A stretch of DNA of 64,000 nt from Blautia wexlerae DSM 19850 (GCF_025148125.1 NZ_CP102267.1:1436501-1500500), one strand, 5' to 3'; counted from the first letter of the stretch, positions 50,039 to 60,515 are shown. Translations and numbers: made by a program. The notes: generated by a model not told the origin, from the sequence alone.

Positions 50039-53000
50039 ATGAAAGAAGTGAGAGAACAGCAGCAACAGCAAGGTCTGTACCGGTCTGAATTTGAGCATGA
50101 CAACTGTGGTATCGGAGCAGTTGTCAATATCAAAGGCAAGAAAACCCACGATACTGTTGCAAATGCATTAAAGATCGTAGAACATCTGGAACACCGCGCA
50201 GGTAAGGATGCAGAAGGCAAAACTGGTGACGGTGTAGGTATCCTTCTCCAGATTTCCCATAAATTTTTCAAGAAAGCCTGTAAGAAAGAGGGATTTGAGA
50301 TTGGCGATGAGAGAGAATATGGCATCGCACAGTTTTTCTTCCCGCAGCACGAGATCAAACGCGCACAGGCAAAGAAGATGTTTGAGATCATTCTTGAGAA
50401 AGAAGGTCTGAAACTTCTCGGATGGCGTCAGGTTCCGGTATTTCCGGAGGTACTTGGCCACAAAGCAAGAGAATGTATGCCATGTATTATGCAGGCATTT
50501 ATCAAGAAACCGGAAGATGTAGAGAAGGGACTTCCGTTTGATCGTATGCTCTATATTGCAAGACGTGAGTTTGAACAGAGTAATGACAACACTTACGTAG
50601 TATCCATGAGCAGCCGTACCATCGTTTACAAAGGTATGTTCCTGGTTGGACAGCTTCGTACTTTCTTCGAAGACCTCCAGAGCCCGGATTATGAATCTGC
50701 TATCGCTATGGTACACTCCCGTTTCAGTACCAACACAAACCCAAGCTGGGAGAGAGCACATCCTAACCGTTTCATGGTACACAACGGTGAGATCAACACC
50801 ATCCGCGGCAACGCAGATAAGATGCTTGCAAGAGAAGAAAACATGGAATCCCCATATCTGGAGGGACAGCTTCATAAAGTGCTCCCTGTTGTAAACAGAA
50901 ATGGTTCCGACTCTGCAATGCTTGACAATACACTGGAATTCCTGGTAATGAGCGGCATGGAACTGCCCCTTGCAGTGATGATCACAATCCCTGAACCATG
51001 GGCAAACAATGATACCATTTCCCAGGCAAAGCGTGATTTCTACCAGTACTATGCAACCATGATGGAGCCATGGGACGGACCTGCATCTATCCTCTTCTCA
51101 GACGGTGATGTGATGGGAGCTGTCCTTGACAGAAACGGTCTCCGTCCATCCAGATATTATATTACTTCCGATGGTTACATGATCCTTTCCTCAGAAGTGG
51201 GTGTTCTGCCAATTCCGGAAGAGAAAATCGTATTAAAAGAGCGTCTCCATCCTGGAAAAATGCTTCTTGTAGATACTGTAAAGGGAAAAGTAATTGATGA
51301 CAATGAACTGAAAGAGGGTTATGCAAAAATGCAGCCATACGGTGAATGGCTGGACAGTCATCTGGTACAGTTAAAAGACATCAAGATTCCTAACGAAAGA
51401 CCGGAAGAATACACACCTGAGCAGAGAGCACGTCTGCAGAAAGCATTCGGCTATACTTATGAGCAGTACCGCACTTCCATCAGAAACATGGCGTTAAACG
51501 GAGCAGAGAGCATCGGTGCCATGGGTGTGGATACCCCGCTTGCAGTATTTTCCAAACAGAACAGACCATTATTTGACTACTTTAAACAGCTCTTTGCACA
51601 GGTTACCAACCCTCCGATCGATGCGATCCGTGAGGAAATCGTTACCAGCACAAGTGTTTATGTAGGTAAAGACGGAAACCTGCTGGAGCAGAAACCGGAA
51701 AACTGTCAGGTATTAAAGATTAATAACCCGATTTTGACAAATACAGACATGATGAAGATCAAGAGCTTCAAACATGAGGGCTTCAAGACAGCAGTTGTTT
51801 CTACCTTATATTATAAGAGCACCAAGCTTGAGAGAGCCATTGACCGTCTTTTCGTAGAAGTAGATAAAGCATTCCGTGAGGGTGCAAATATCCTTGTTCT
51901 TTCAGACAGAGGAGTAGATGAAAACCATATGCCGATTCCGTCACTTCTGGCAGTATCCGCAGTTCATCAGCACCTTGTAAAAACAAAGAAGAGTACCTCT
52001 CTTGCCATCATTCTGGAATCCGGAGAACCGAGAGAAGTACATCATTTCGCAACTTTACTTGGTTATGGTGCAAGCGCTATCAACCCATACCTTGCCCTTG
52101 AGACAATCCATGAGCTGATCGACAGCCATATGCTGGACAAAGATTACTATGCAGCAGTAGATGATTACAACCATGCAGTTATCAGCGGAATTGTAAAGAT
52201 TGCTTCCAAGATGGGTATTTCCACCATTCAGTCCTATCAGGGATCTCAGATTTTTGAGGCAATTGGTATCTCTTCTGATGTGATCGAGAAATACTTTACA
52301 GGTACAGTCAGCCGTGTGGGCGGAATCACACTGGAAGACATCGAAGAGAATGTAGAGAAACTTCACTCAGAAGCATTTGACCCATTAGGACTTCCTACAG
52401 ACCTGACTCTGGACAGCGTAGGCGCACACAAGATGAGAAGCCAGGGAGAGGAACATCGTTACAATCCTCAGACTATCCATCTTCTGCAGCAGTCCACATG
52501 GACAGGAAGCTACGATCTGTTCAAACAGTACACAGATCTGGTAGATAAAGAAAACCACGGAAACTTAAGAGGTCTTCTGGACTTTAAGTTTGCCGAGACA
52601 CCGGTTCCGCTTGAAGAAGTAGAAAGTGTAGATGATATCGTAAAACGATTTAAGACAGGTGCCATGTCCTATGGTTCCATTTCACAGGAAGCACATGAGA
52701 CACTGGCAATCGCCATGAACCACCTCCATGGAAAATCCAATACAGGTGAGGGCGGTGAAAGTGACGAGAGACTGGATTCTGCAGGAAGCAGCGATGACAG
52801 ATGCTCCGCAATCAAACAGGTTGCCAGCGGACGTTTCGGTGTAACCAGCCGTTATCTTGTATCTGCAAGAGAAATCCAGATCAAGATGGCACAGGGTGCA
52901 AAACCTGGTGAAGGCGGACATCTTCCTGCAAAGAAGGTATATCCATGGATTGCCAAAACCCGTCATTCTACACCGGGTGTCAGCCTGATCTCCCCGCCAC

Positions 53001-54592
53001 CGCACCACGATATCTATTCTATCGAGGACCTGGCACAGTTAATCTATGACCTTAAGAATGCAAATAAATATGCAGATATTTCTGTTAAACTGGTATCTGA
53101 AGCAGGCGTGGGCACAGTTGCAGCAGGTGTTGCCAAAGCAGGTGCGCAGACAATTCTGATCTCCGGTTATGACGGAGGTACAGGTGCAGCTCCAAGAAGT
53201 TCTATCCACAATGCAGGACTTCCATGGGAACTGGGACTTGCAGAAACGCATCAGACACTGCTCAAAAATGGTCTGAGAAATCGTGTACGCATTGAGACTG
53301 ACGGTAAGCTTATGAGTGGCCGTGACGTTGCAATCGCAGCATTGATGGGTGCAGAGGAATTCGGTTTCGCAACAGCTCCTCTTGTAACCATGGGCTGTGT
53401 AATGATGCGTGTATGTAACCTGGATACCTGCCCGGTAGGTGTGGCAACACAGAATCCGGAACTCCGCAAGAGATTTAAAGGAAAACCGGAATATGTAGAG
53501 AATTTCATGCGCTTTATCGCACAGGAATTAAGAGAGTATATGTCTAAACTGGGATTCCGTACAGTCAGCGAAATGGTTGGACGTACAGATCTTCTGGTTC
53601 AGACAGACAATGTAGCGGAACCACATCAGGGTAAAGTAGATTTAAGTGCAATCCTGAACAATCCATTTGCAGGCAAAGATCAGAAAGTTACCTTTGACCC
53701 GAAGGCTGTATATAATTTCGAACTGGAAAAAACCATGGATGAAAAAGTTCTGGTTAAGAAATGTGCAAATGCAATCAATAAAGGTCAGAAAACAGAGCTT
53801 TCTGTAAATCTGACAAACATTGACCGTACATTCGGAACCATCCTTGGTGCAGAGATTACCAGAAAGAATAAAAACGGACTTGCAGATGACACCATCACTG
53901 TACACTGCAACGGTGCCGGCGGACAGAGCTTCGGTGCATTTATCCCCAAAGGACTTACACTGGAACTGACCGGTGACAGTAATGACTACTTCGGAAAAGG
54001 ACTTTCCGGTGGTAAACTGATCCTGAGGGTTCCGGAGAAAGCTGCATACAAAGCAGAAGAGAATATTATTGTAGGTAATGTTGCCCTCTACGGTGCAACC
54101 AGTGGTACTGCATTTATCAATGGTGTTGCAGGTGAGCGTTTCGCAGTCCGTAACTCCGGTGCATCCGCAGTTGTAGAAGGTGTAGGAGAGCACGGCTGTG
54201 AATATATGACAGGTGGCCGCGTAGTCGTACTTGGTAAGACTGGCAAGAACTTTGCAGCAGGTATGAGCGGCGGTATCGCATATGTACTGGATGTGGATAA
54301 TGTTCTTTACAAGAATCTGAACAAAGCCATGATTTCCATCGAAAAAGTGGAAAACAAATATGACAAAAAAGAACTTCGCGACCTGATTGAAGCTCATGTA
54401 GAAGCAACAGGTTCCAAACTCGGTGCGAAAGTTCTGGCTGACTTTGATTATTATCTGCCGCACTTTAAGAAACTCATTCCGAATGAGTACAAGAAGATGA
54501 TCACTTTAAGTGCAAAACTGGAAGAAAAAGGTCTGAACAGTCAGCAGGCACAGATGGAAGCGTTCTATGAAAGTATTGGCGCTAAACATTGA
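50039..54592 (+). CDS. gltB: Glutamate synthase, large subunit
   Basis: The protein has 1517 residues. The glutaminase Cys follows a propeptide of about 22 residues (DNCGIGAVVNIKG). The central and FMN domains include GEGGESDERLDS. The 3Fe-4S cysteines lie in VCNLDTCPVG. The C-terminal beta-helix has GGRVVVLGKTGKN. It turns glutamine and 2-oxoglutarate into glutamate. It follows pyrG by 16 bases with AAGGATGAGGAG in front, and gltD comes next. Confidence 0.96.
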   Translation: MKEVREQQQQQGLYRSEFEHDNCGIGAVVNIKGKKTHDTVANALKIVEHLEHRAGKDAEGKTGDGVGILLQISHKFFKKACKKEGFEIGDEREYGIAQFFFPQHEIKRAQAKKMFEIILEKEGLKLLGWRQVPVFPEVLGHKARECMPCIMQAFIKKPEDVEKGLPFDRMLYIARREFEQSNDNTYVVSMSSRTIVYKGMFLVGQLRTFFEDLQSPDYESAIAMVHSRFSTNTNPSWERAHPNRFMVHNGEINTIRGNADKMLAREENMESPYLEGQLHKVLPVVNRNGSDSAMLDNTLEFLVMSGMELPLAVMITIPEPWANNDTISQAKRDFYQYYATMMEPWDGPASILFSDGDVMGAVLDRNGLRPSRYYITSDGYMILSSEVGVLPIPEEKIVLKERLHPGKMLLVDTVKGKVIDDNELKEGYAKMQPYGEWLDSHLVQLKDIKIPNERPEEYTPEQRARLQKAFGYTYEQYRTSIRNMALNGAESIGAMGVDTPLAVFSKQNRPLFDYFKQLFAQVTNPPIDAIREEIVTSTSVYVGKDGNLLEQKPENCQVLKINNPILTNTDMMKIKSFKHEGFKTAVVSTLYYKSTKLERAIDRLFVEVDKAFREGANILVLSDRGVDENHMPIPSLLAVSAVHQHLVKTKKSTSLAIILESGEPREVHHFATLLGYGASAINPYLALETIHELIDSHMLDKDYYAAVDDYNHAVISGIVKIASKMGISTIQSYQGSQIFEAIGISSDVIEKYFTGTVSRVGGITLEDIEENVEKLHSEAFDPLGLPTDLTLDSVGAHKMRSQGEEHRYNPQTIHLLQQSTWTGSYDLFKQYTDLVDKENHGNLRGLLDFKFAETPVPLEEVESVDDIVKRFKTGAMSYGSISQEAHETLAIAMNHLHGKSNTGEGGESDERLDSAGSSDDRCSAIKQVASGRFGVTSRYLVSAREIQIKMAQGAKPGEGGHLPAKKVYPWIAKTRHSTPGVSLISPPPHHDIYSIEDLAQLIYDLKNANKYADISVKLVSEAGVGTVAAGVAKAGAQTILISGYDGGTGAAPRSSIHNAGLPWELGLAETHQTLLKNGLRNRVRIETDGKLMSGRDVAIAALMGAEEFGFATAPLVTMGCVMMRVCNLDTCPVGVATQNPELRKRFKGKPEYVENFMRFIAQELREYMSKLGFRTVSEMVGRTDLLVQTDNVAEPHQGKVDLSAILNNPFAGKDQKVTFDPKAVYNFELEKTMDEKVLVKKCANAINKGQKTELSVNLTNIDRTFGTILGAEITRKNKNGLADDTITVHCNGAGGQSFGAFIPKGLTLELTGDSNDYFGKGLSGGKLILRVPEKAAYKAEENIIVGNVALYGATSGTAFINGVAGERFAVRNSGASAVVEGVGEHGCEYMTGGRVVVLGKTGKNFAAGMSGGIAYVLDVDNVLYKNLNKAMISIEKVENKYDKKELRDLIEAHVEATGSKLGAKVLADFDYYLPHFKKLIPNEYKKMITLSAKLEEKGLNSQQAQMEAFYESIGAKH

Positions 54593-54713
54593 TAATAATT
54601 GAATATATCGTGTGAACTTATCAATGTTGCCCCGTCATCTTTTAGAATAAATAAAAAGGTGGCGTGGGCCATACCATTATTGCCGCAGCAAGTGCGGCGA
54701 AGAGGAGGAAATC
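54593..54713 (+). promoter_or_regulatory. gltB-gltD intergenic leader with two hairpins
   Basis: GGTGGC with GCCATACC (about 54659-54676) and GCCGCA with TGCGGC (about 54681-54697) are tandem hairpins just before the gltD ribosome site. There is no AAAGGC hexaloop or T run, so their role is unclear. Confidence 0.35.
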
Positions 54714-56198
54714 ATGGGCAAACCAACAGGATTTTTAGAATATGAGAGAGAGACGGCAAAAGTTCTGCCGCCAAAGGTCCGCATCGCAAACTTCAAAGAA
54801 TTCAGGACCCCATTAAATAAAGAGAAACAGAAACTTCAGGGCGCACGCTGCATGGCATGCGGTGTCCCATTCTGCCAGTCAGGTATGATGATCGGCGGTA
54901 TGGCATCCGGCTGCCCTCTGCACAACCTTGTACCTGAGACAAACGATCTGGTTTATACAGGCAACTGGAAACAGGCATTCTTAAGACTGAGCAAGACACA
55001 TAGCTTCCCGGAATTTACTTCACGTGTCTGCCCTGCACTCTGCGAAGCAGCCTGCACCTGTAATATAAACGGAGAACCGGTATCCACCAAAGAAAACGAA
55101 CGTGCGATCATTGAGACAGCCTATGAGAACGGATGGGTAACCCCGCAGATTCCGGAAGTACGTACAGGCAAGTCTATTGCAGTCATTGGAAGCGGTCCGT
55201 CCGGACTGGCAGCAGCCCAACAGTTAAACAGACGAGGCCACAGTGTAACTGTATTTGAAAGAAAAGACCGTGTAGGCGGACTTCTCCGTTACGGTATTCC
55301 TAACATGAAGTTGGACAAAGCTGTTGTTGACAGAAGAATCCATCTTATGGAAGAAGAGGGAGTGAAATTTGTTACAAATGTAAACGTAGGAAAGGACATC
55401 AAAGCAGAAGAACTTCTGAAACAGTTCGACCGCGTCATCCTTGCCTGCGGAGCATCCAATCCACGAGACATTAAAGTTCCGGGACGTGATGCAAAAGGAA
55501 TCTACTTCGCAGTAGATTTTCTGGGACAGGTAACAAAAGCTCTTCTGGATTCTGACTTTGCCAAAGTTCCATATGAACTTGCAAAAGGCAAAAATGTTCT
55601 GGTCATCGGTGGCGGTGATACAGGAAATGACTGCGTAGGAACATCTATCCGTCTGGGTGCCAAATCTGTGATCCAGTTAGAGATGATGCCCAAGCCGCCA
55701 GTGGAAAGAACACCATCCAACCCATGGCCGCAGTGGCCGAGAGTCCTCAAAACAGACTATGGCCAGGAAGAAGCTATCGCAGTATTCGGACATGATCCAC
55801 GAGTATACCAGACTACGGTTACAGAATTTATCAAAGATAAAAACGGAAATGTCTGCCAGGCAAAGCTCACAAAATTAAAGAGTGAAAAAGATCCAAAGAC
55901 AGGACGTATGATGATGGTTCCTGTAGAAGGAAGCGAAGAAGTCATCCCTGTAGATGTAGTCCTTATCGCAGCCGGATTCCTTGGCAGTGAGAAATATGTA
56001 ACAGACGCATTTAAGGTAGCCATCAATGGAAGAACCAATGTAGATACAAAACCAGAGCAGTATCAGACCTCCGTAGACAAAGTCTTCACAGCAGGAGACA
56101 TGCACAGAGGCCAGTCCCTGGTAGTATGGGCAATACGTGAAGGCAGAGAAGCTGCGAAAGCAGTGGATGAATCACTGATGGGATATTCCTATCTGTAA
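54714..56198 (+). CDS. gltD: Glutamate synthase, small subunit
   Basis: The protein has 494 residues. N-terminal Fe-S cysteines show as CMACGVPFCQSG and GCPLHN, then CEAACTC. The FAD loop is IAVIGSGPSGLAAAQQL and the NADPH loop is VLVIGGGDTGNDC. It passes electrons from NADPH to GltB. AAGAGGAGGAAA precedes the ATG. A strong terminator follows. Confidence 0.95.
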   Translation: MGKPTGFLEYERETAKVLPPKVRIANFKEFRTPLNKEKQKLQGARCMACGVPFCQSGMMIGGMASGCPLHNLVPETNDLVYTGNWKQAFLRLSKTHSFPEFTSRVCPALCEAACTCNINGEPVSTKENERAIIETAYENGWVTPQIPEVRTGKSIAVIGSGPSGLAAAQQLNRRGHSVTVFERKDRVGGLLRYGIPNMKLDKAVVDRRIHLMEEEGVKFVTNVNVGKDIKAEELLKQFDRVILACGASNPRDIKVPGRDAKGIYFAVDFLGQVTKALLDSDFAKVPYELAKGKNVLVIGGGDTGNDCVGTSIRLGAKSVIQLEMMPKPPVERTPSNPWPQWPRVLKTDYGQEEAIAVFGHDPRVYQTTVTEFIKDKNGNVCQAKLTKLKSEKDPKTGRMMMVPVEGSEEVIPVDVVLIAAGFLGSEKYVTDAFKVAINGRTNVDTKPEQYQTSVDKVFTAGDMHRGQSLVVWAIREGREAAKAVDESLMGYSYL

Positions 56199-56217
56199 AA
56201 ATAAGATAAAATATGAG

Positions 56218-56272
56218 AAAGGTGCTATTGTCTGACGGAAAAAGACGTCAGGAAGTAGCACCTTTGTTTTTT
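56218..56272 (+). terminator. Terminator of the pyrG-gltB-gltD operon
   Basis: AAAGGTGCTA (56218-56227) pairs with TAGCACCTTT (56256-56265). An inner CTGACG with CGTCAG stacks on it. GTTTTTTG follows. Confidence 0.8.
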
Positions 56273-56459
56273 GAAATGATTTTCGGGTGTTTCGGGTATT
56301 ACAATAATTGTAGTTTAGTTTGAATAAACAAAAATACTTAGTAAACCCAGCGTTTATACGGGTTTGCAGCATTTTTAAAAGTCTTTTGATAACAAATTGA
56401 TAACGGTTGTATAAGAGCAATTATTCTCGTAATCCAGTGGTTTTAGGGTTAGAGAATGA

Positions 56460-56915
56460 TTAATAGGTGGTTGTGCAACAAATAAATCCATATTTATCTG
56501 GTTTGAGTCGGTCTTGGAATATTCCGACCAGAGCGTTGCTAAGTTTCTGTGACGGAACTTTTGCCCATGTTTGCGTAGTATCAAATTCCGGGTAGTGGTA
56601 ACGCCACTCATCGTATTTGTCCTTGCTGATTTCTTCAGAAGATAGCTTGTCAGCCTGCTCTTTCCAGGCATACAGCATTTTCCAGAGTTCGTGAGCGTCC
56701 TTGCCTTTGAAAGTATCGACTTTCAGGCAGATATCTTCGTCTGATTCACTGACTGTTAGACCGTACAAATCTTCAAGGGTAAATAAAGTGTGTATCAGTC
56801 CGATATAGCTGTCAATGTCAGGCACATCGAGGGCATGAGGGGAAACATCCAAAGTCTGTGCCAGTGCAGCAATAAGTTCCGCTTTCGGTTTTCTTGTTCC
56901 TGTTTCCTTTTACGT
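56460..56915 (-). pseudogene. XRE-type regulator, N-terminus lost
   Basis: The minus strand reads TGTRKPKAELIAALAQTLDV, then SPHALDVPDIDSYIGLIHTL, a helix-turn-helix tail followed by about 110 residues of acidic C-terminal domain ending YGFICCTTTY. The first half of the helix-turn-helix is missing at the junction with a recombinase fragment on the other strand. Regulators like this occur in Tn916-type and CTn elements. Confidence 0.6.
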
Positions 56916-57170
56916 TTTTGAAATGCTCTACTGGTGCGGTATCCGTGAGGGAGAATTGTTGGCACTGACCGCCGCTGACTTCAATTTTGAGAAAGAAACG
57001 GTCAGAATCAATAAGTCCTATCAGCGATTACACGGCGAAGATGTGATTACCACACCGAAAACAAAGAAAAGTAACCGTGTGATCAAAATGCCGAAGTTCC
57101 TCTGTGAAGAAATGCAGGAATATTTGCAGATGCTTTACGGATTGAAGAAGAAAGACCGAATCTTTACGGT
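56900..57170 (+). pseudogene. Tyrosine recombinase internal fragment
   Basis: FYVFEMLYWCGIREGELLAL, then TPKTKKSNRVIKMPKFL, is the start of an integrase catalytic domain including the first Arg (GIREGE). The part after DRIFTVTKN, with the remaining catalytic residues, is gone. Both ends are joined to unrelated remnants. Confidence 0.75.
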
Positions 57171-57413
57171 CACAAAGAATATCGTAGAGGTGTATATCTG
57201 AATCTGCTTACAAGTGGAAGGTTGAATGATTATTTGGCTGATATAGAAGAACAGGCACAGAAACACTTTGAAAGGATTGTAGAGCAGATGGCAGAGAGTG
57301 AAGGTATTACCGAACAACTTAAAGCAACTGATCAGGTGGCTTGGGTAGTAGAAATGAATAATATTTGGAGTAGAGCAAGAGAGGTTGTGAATGCTGAATT
57401 GATTTATAACTAA
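57170..57413 (+). pseudogene. TnpV-like transposon protein, C-terminal part
   Basis: YRRGVYLNLLTSGRLNDYL, then ADIEEQAQKHFERIVEQMA and the end VVNAELIYN, fits the small TnpV family found in Firmicute transposons. The N-terminal third is replaced by recombinase sequence. A start at 57222 (ATG) is possible but lacks a ribosome site. Confidence 0.55.
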
Positions 57414-57506
57414 AAGAGAAGAGATTTTGGATAAATGCTTGACTGTAAACCTTGTTTATAGCTTATTCTTAAGATAAAATAGAGTTGCTTGAAAGGAGTG
57501 CATAAC

Positions 57507-58352
57507 ATGAAAATAAAAGACGTAGAAGAACGAACAGGTTTATCCCGTTCTAATGTTCGTTTTTATGAAAAGGAAAAACTCATTGAGCCTTCAAGAAACG
57601 AAAGTAATGGTTATAGAGATTATTCAGAAAATGATGTGGAAAATATAAAGAAGATTGCATATCTGCGTACATTAGGAATTTCTATTGAGGATATACGAAG
57701 CATTATATCTGGAAAAGTAACATTGCAGGAAACGCTTGAGAGGCAGAATGAAATATTAAATAGTCAGATTACTGATTTGAATAAGGCAAAACGCATGTGC
57801 GAAAAAATGTTGGGTGAAGAAAGTATTAGTTATGAAAAATTACAGGTAGAACAATATGTAACAGAGTTGCAGGATTATTGGAAAGATAATCAAATTGTTT
57901 TCAAACTGGATTCAGCTAGCTTTTTGTATATATGGGGAAGTATGCTTACTTGGATAACGATTACCGTACTATGCTTGATTATTGGGACATTGTCTTATTC
58001 TAAGCTGCCGACAGAAATTCCGGTACAATGGAGTAAAGGTGTGGCAACATCTTTGGTGAATAAAAATTGGATTTTTATTTGTCCGGTTATTTGTATTATA
58101 ATCCGTTATTTATTAAAACCTTTTATCTATGCCAAATTACAGATGAATAATTATTATGGAGAAATTATAACAGAGTATTTGACAAATTATATGTGTTTTA
58201 TTGTATTGTCAGTAGAAGTTTTCTCAATACTTTTTACTTTCGGAGTGGTAAAAAGTGTTGTTGTACTTTTATTTGTGAACACGGCAGTCTTTATGGGATT
58301 GTTAGTAGTCGGATTGACGAAAATGGATTTGAGAGGAAAAGAAATTTTATGA
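57507..58352 (+). CDS. Membrane-anchored MerR-family regulator
   Basis: The protein has 281 residues. The N-terminal MerR helix-turn-helix reads RTGLSRSNVRFYEKEKL, then a dimer helix to about residue 110. From residue 135 four to five membrane segments follow, with a DUF1648-like loop KLPTEIPVQWSKG. Such hybrids sense membrane stress or substrate directly. The stop overlaps the ABC ATPase start (ATGA), so the three genes form an operon. GAAAGGAG precedes ATG 57507. AT content is higher than in the nitrogen genes. Confidence 0.82.
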   Translation: MKIKDVEERTGLSRSNVRFYEKEKLIEPSRNESNGYRDYSENDVENIKKIAYLRTLGISIEDIRSIISGKVTLQETLERQNEILNSQITDLNKAKRMCEKMLGEESISYEKLQVEQYVTELQDYWKDNQIVFKLDSASFLYIWGSMLTWITITVLCLIIGTLSYSKLPTEIPVQWSKGVATSLVNKNWIFICPVICIIIRYLLKPFIYAKLQMNNYYGEIITEYLTNYMCFIVLSVEVFSILFTFGVVKSVVVLLFVNTAVFMGLLVVGLTKMDLRGKEIL

Positions 58353-59044
58353 TTCAGATTTCAAATTTAACTAAAAAATATGGTGAAACAGTCGTTTTTT
58401 CGAACTTAAACTATACATTTGAAAATACTTGTATTTATGGACTTGTTGGAAGAAATGGAGCTGGAAAGACTACCCTTTTGAATATACTTTCGAATTATGA
58501 TAAAAATTATACGGGAGTAATTTCTATCGACGGAGAAAAAATGAACAAGGTTGATTATCTTGATATGCCGGTTGCCTATGCAATGGATCAACCAAGTTTT
58601 TTTAATGAGCTGACAATATATGAAAATCTTCTTTTAATTGCTTCGAGTAGAAAGATAAAAAAGCAAGAGGCATTTGATAAAATCGAGAGGATTTTAGATG
58701 GGTTGGGATTAAAAAAGTATGAGAACTATTCTCCGTCAGAACTTTCAAAAGGTACAATGCAACGACTAAATAATGCTTGTGCAATGATACAAGAAGAAAA
58801 AATTACTATTTTTGATGAACCATTCTCAGGGCTTGATCCTGTCCAAATGAAACTTTTAGAAAATGTAATAGTAGAGTTTCACAAGAAAGAAAAAGGAATT
58901 TACATTATTTCAAGCCATGATATAGAGTGTTTACAAAATGTTTGTGACAAGTGTCTTTTGTTACATAACGGACAAATTAGAGAAATCAATACGGAGGAAG
59001 TTGATAGAGAGAAAATCGCAAAGATTTTATCTGAAGGGGAATAA
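58349..59044 (+). CDS. ABC transporter ATP-binding protein
   Basis: The protein has 231 residues. Walker A is GRNGAGKTT, the signature is degenerate (LSKGTMQR), and Walker B is ITIFDEPFSGLD with the switch His in SSHD. It belongs to the bacitracin/lantibiotic-type exporters. It overlaps the MerR gene by four bases and is three bases from the membrane protein gene. An alternative start inside the MerR gene at 58193 is a different frame artefact. Confidence 0.88.
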   Translation: MIQISNLTKKYGETVVFSNLNYTFENTCIYGLVGRNGAGKTTLLNILSNYDKNYTGVISIDGEKMNKVDYLDMPVAYAMDQPSFFNELTIYENLLLIASSRKIKKQEAFDKIERILDGLGLKKYENYSPSELSKGTMQRLNNACAMIQEEKITIFDEPFSGLDPVQMKLLENVIVEFHKKEKGIYIISSHDIECLQNVCDKCLLLHNGQIREINTEEVDREKIAKILSEGE

Positions 59045-59047
59045 AGT

Positions 59048-60220
59048 ATGTATCAGTTGCTTTTGAAACAGAGATTCAAATTTGCAGTTAGAATGATTAA
59101 ACGAAATATAGGTGCTTATCTTATACTGATTGCTATTGTGCCATGTATTCTTATATTACAATCTATGATTCAGACAACCCATGGAATGGATATTGCTGTT
59201 TTTATACCGTATGGTATTCTCTGCTTCTTGTTTATGAATTTGTTTGGAACAATACCAAGAATGCGTATTTTTCCTGAAACTTATATTTGGAAAATAGAAA
59301 AAACATATATTTGGCGAGTGAAGAAGATAGGAAAAAGCACGGTACTGACGTTGTGTGTTGCGTTGATTTTATTTTGGGCTTTCCCAATGGAGGGAATAGT
59401 TTTGAGACAGTTTATTGTGGTTATGATCTGTAACCCAATCGTCAATATGCATACGGTTTTATCGACGCAATATAAATATCGGGATATTACGAATATATGT
59501 ATGTTAGCAGTAGTAATGATTTGCTTTTTTAATAGAAGTGTATTTGTTGCCAGTGTACTATTGATCATTTACGGATTATATTTCATTTTATATCCTTATT
59601 TTAGCTATCAAGCAATTATCCCGTTCTTTCAACAATATAATCAGATGTTATATGGTTTTTTGAATAGGGAATATGATACAGTCTTGCAAACACAGGATGA
59701 AGTGTTTTTCCAAAATAATCAGAGAGAAATGAAGGGACTGATGAAGAAATATTATGGCAACCGCTACCGTTTTTTGATGGTTTATGAGGTGGTTAGTGTT
59801 ATTAGAAGAAAGAAACAGATTATGTATCAGTATTTTGCGATTGTTTTAATCACAATGTTATTATCGCAGATAGAGGGAAAATATATTGAGTATGTATTAT
59901 TGTTTTCTATATTGATATTAGGACAGAATGTTGTCAGCTATAATGTGCAAAATGAATTACGTTTAGTTAAAAAAGGATTTCCGCTCAGATATTCTTTAAA
60001 AGAAAAATTACAATGCAAGTCAGTTATTGGAATGTTCTTGTTGTTACTCCCGATGCTCTGTTATTGGATAGCGTATAAATTTGAATTATTTAGTATTCTC
60101 CTTTGGATATGGATGCCGATTCAGAGTATTATAATATATACAGCAAAGAACCGGCTGCAAAGGTTACTATATATACTTCCATTTTATATTTTGTCATTGT
60201 TATCTATGAGAGTATGGTAG
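59048..60220 (+). CDS. ABC exporter membrane subunit
   Basis: The protein has 390 residues and about ten hydrophobic segments, with a soluble loop near residues 210-245. No strong family motif is recognised. Its position three bases after the ATPase gene makes it the permease of the set. Substrate unknown; peptide antibiotics are one possibility, by analogy with similar three-gene sets. Confidence 0.7.
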   Translation: MYQLLLKQRFKFAVRMIKRNIGAYLILIAIVPCILILQSMIQTTHGMDIAVFIPYGILCFLFMNLFGTIPRMRIFPETYIWKIEKTYIWRVKKIGKSTVLTLCVALILFWAFPMEGIVLRQFIVVMICNPIVNMHTVLSTQYKYRDITNICMLAVVMICFFNRSVFVASVLLIIYGLYFILYPYFSYQAIIPFFQQYNQMLYGFLNREYDTVLQTQDEVFFQNNQREMKGLMKKYYGNRYRFLMVYEVVSVIRRKKQIMYQYFAIVLITMLLSQIEGKYIEYVLLFSILILGQNVVSYNVQNELRLVKKGFPLRYSLKEKLQCKSVIGMFLLLLPMLCYWIAYKFELFSILLWIWMPIQSIIIYTAKNRLQRLLYILPFYILSLLSMRVW

Positions 60221-60486
60221 ATGTTTTTTTAACAATAAGATTATTGATTTTCTAAGCAAAACCGCTTATAATTTGAGTCGGAACATATTGCTATTATCCA
60301 CAGCAAATAATACTTTTGTTACATTAAATTTGCATATCTACATATCTAAAATAATTTTTGAACCATTCGGCTCATCCATTTCCCTTTATGATTAAGTACA
60401 AAAGACAGTATTTTTGAATTTGTATTTTGCGTATTTTTCTTTCGGAGAATACGGAAACCTTTTCAAATTTGGCATAGAAAAATTGA
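60221..60486. other. AT-rich gap with no recognisable gene
   Basis: No ORF with a ribosome site, no clear terminator and no repeat shared with other parts of the window were found here. Confidence 0.5.
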
Positions 60487-60515
60487 TTGACACCATATAC
60501 GATACCACATATAAT
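60487..60515 (+). promoter_or_regulatory. Sigma-A promoter of the hicAB pair
   Basis: TTGACA (60487-60492) and TATAAT (60510-60515) are 17 bases apart, 20 bases before the hicA start. Confidence 0.75.

Noticed and set aside
53642..54463. A 273-codon open frame antisense to gltB
   Set aside because: It mirrors the codon pattern of gltB, is Cys/Phe-rich and has no ribosome site.
54660..54697. ANTAR leader before gltD
   Set aside because: Hairpins are present, but there is no AAAGGC hexaloop and no terminator T run.
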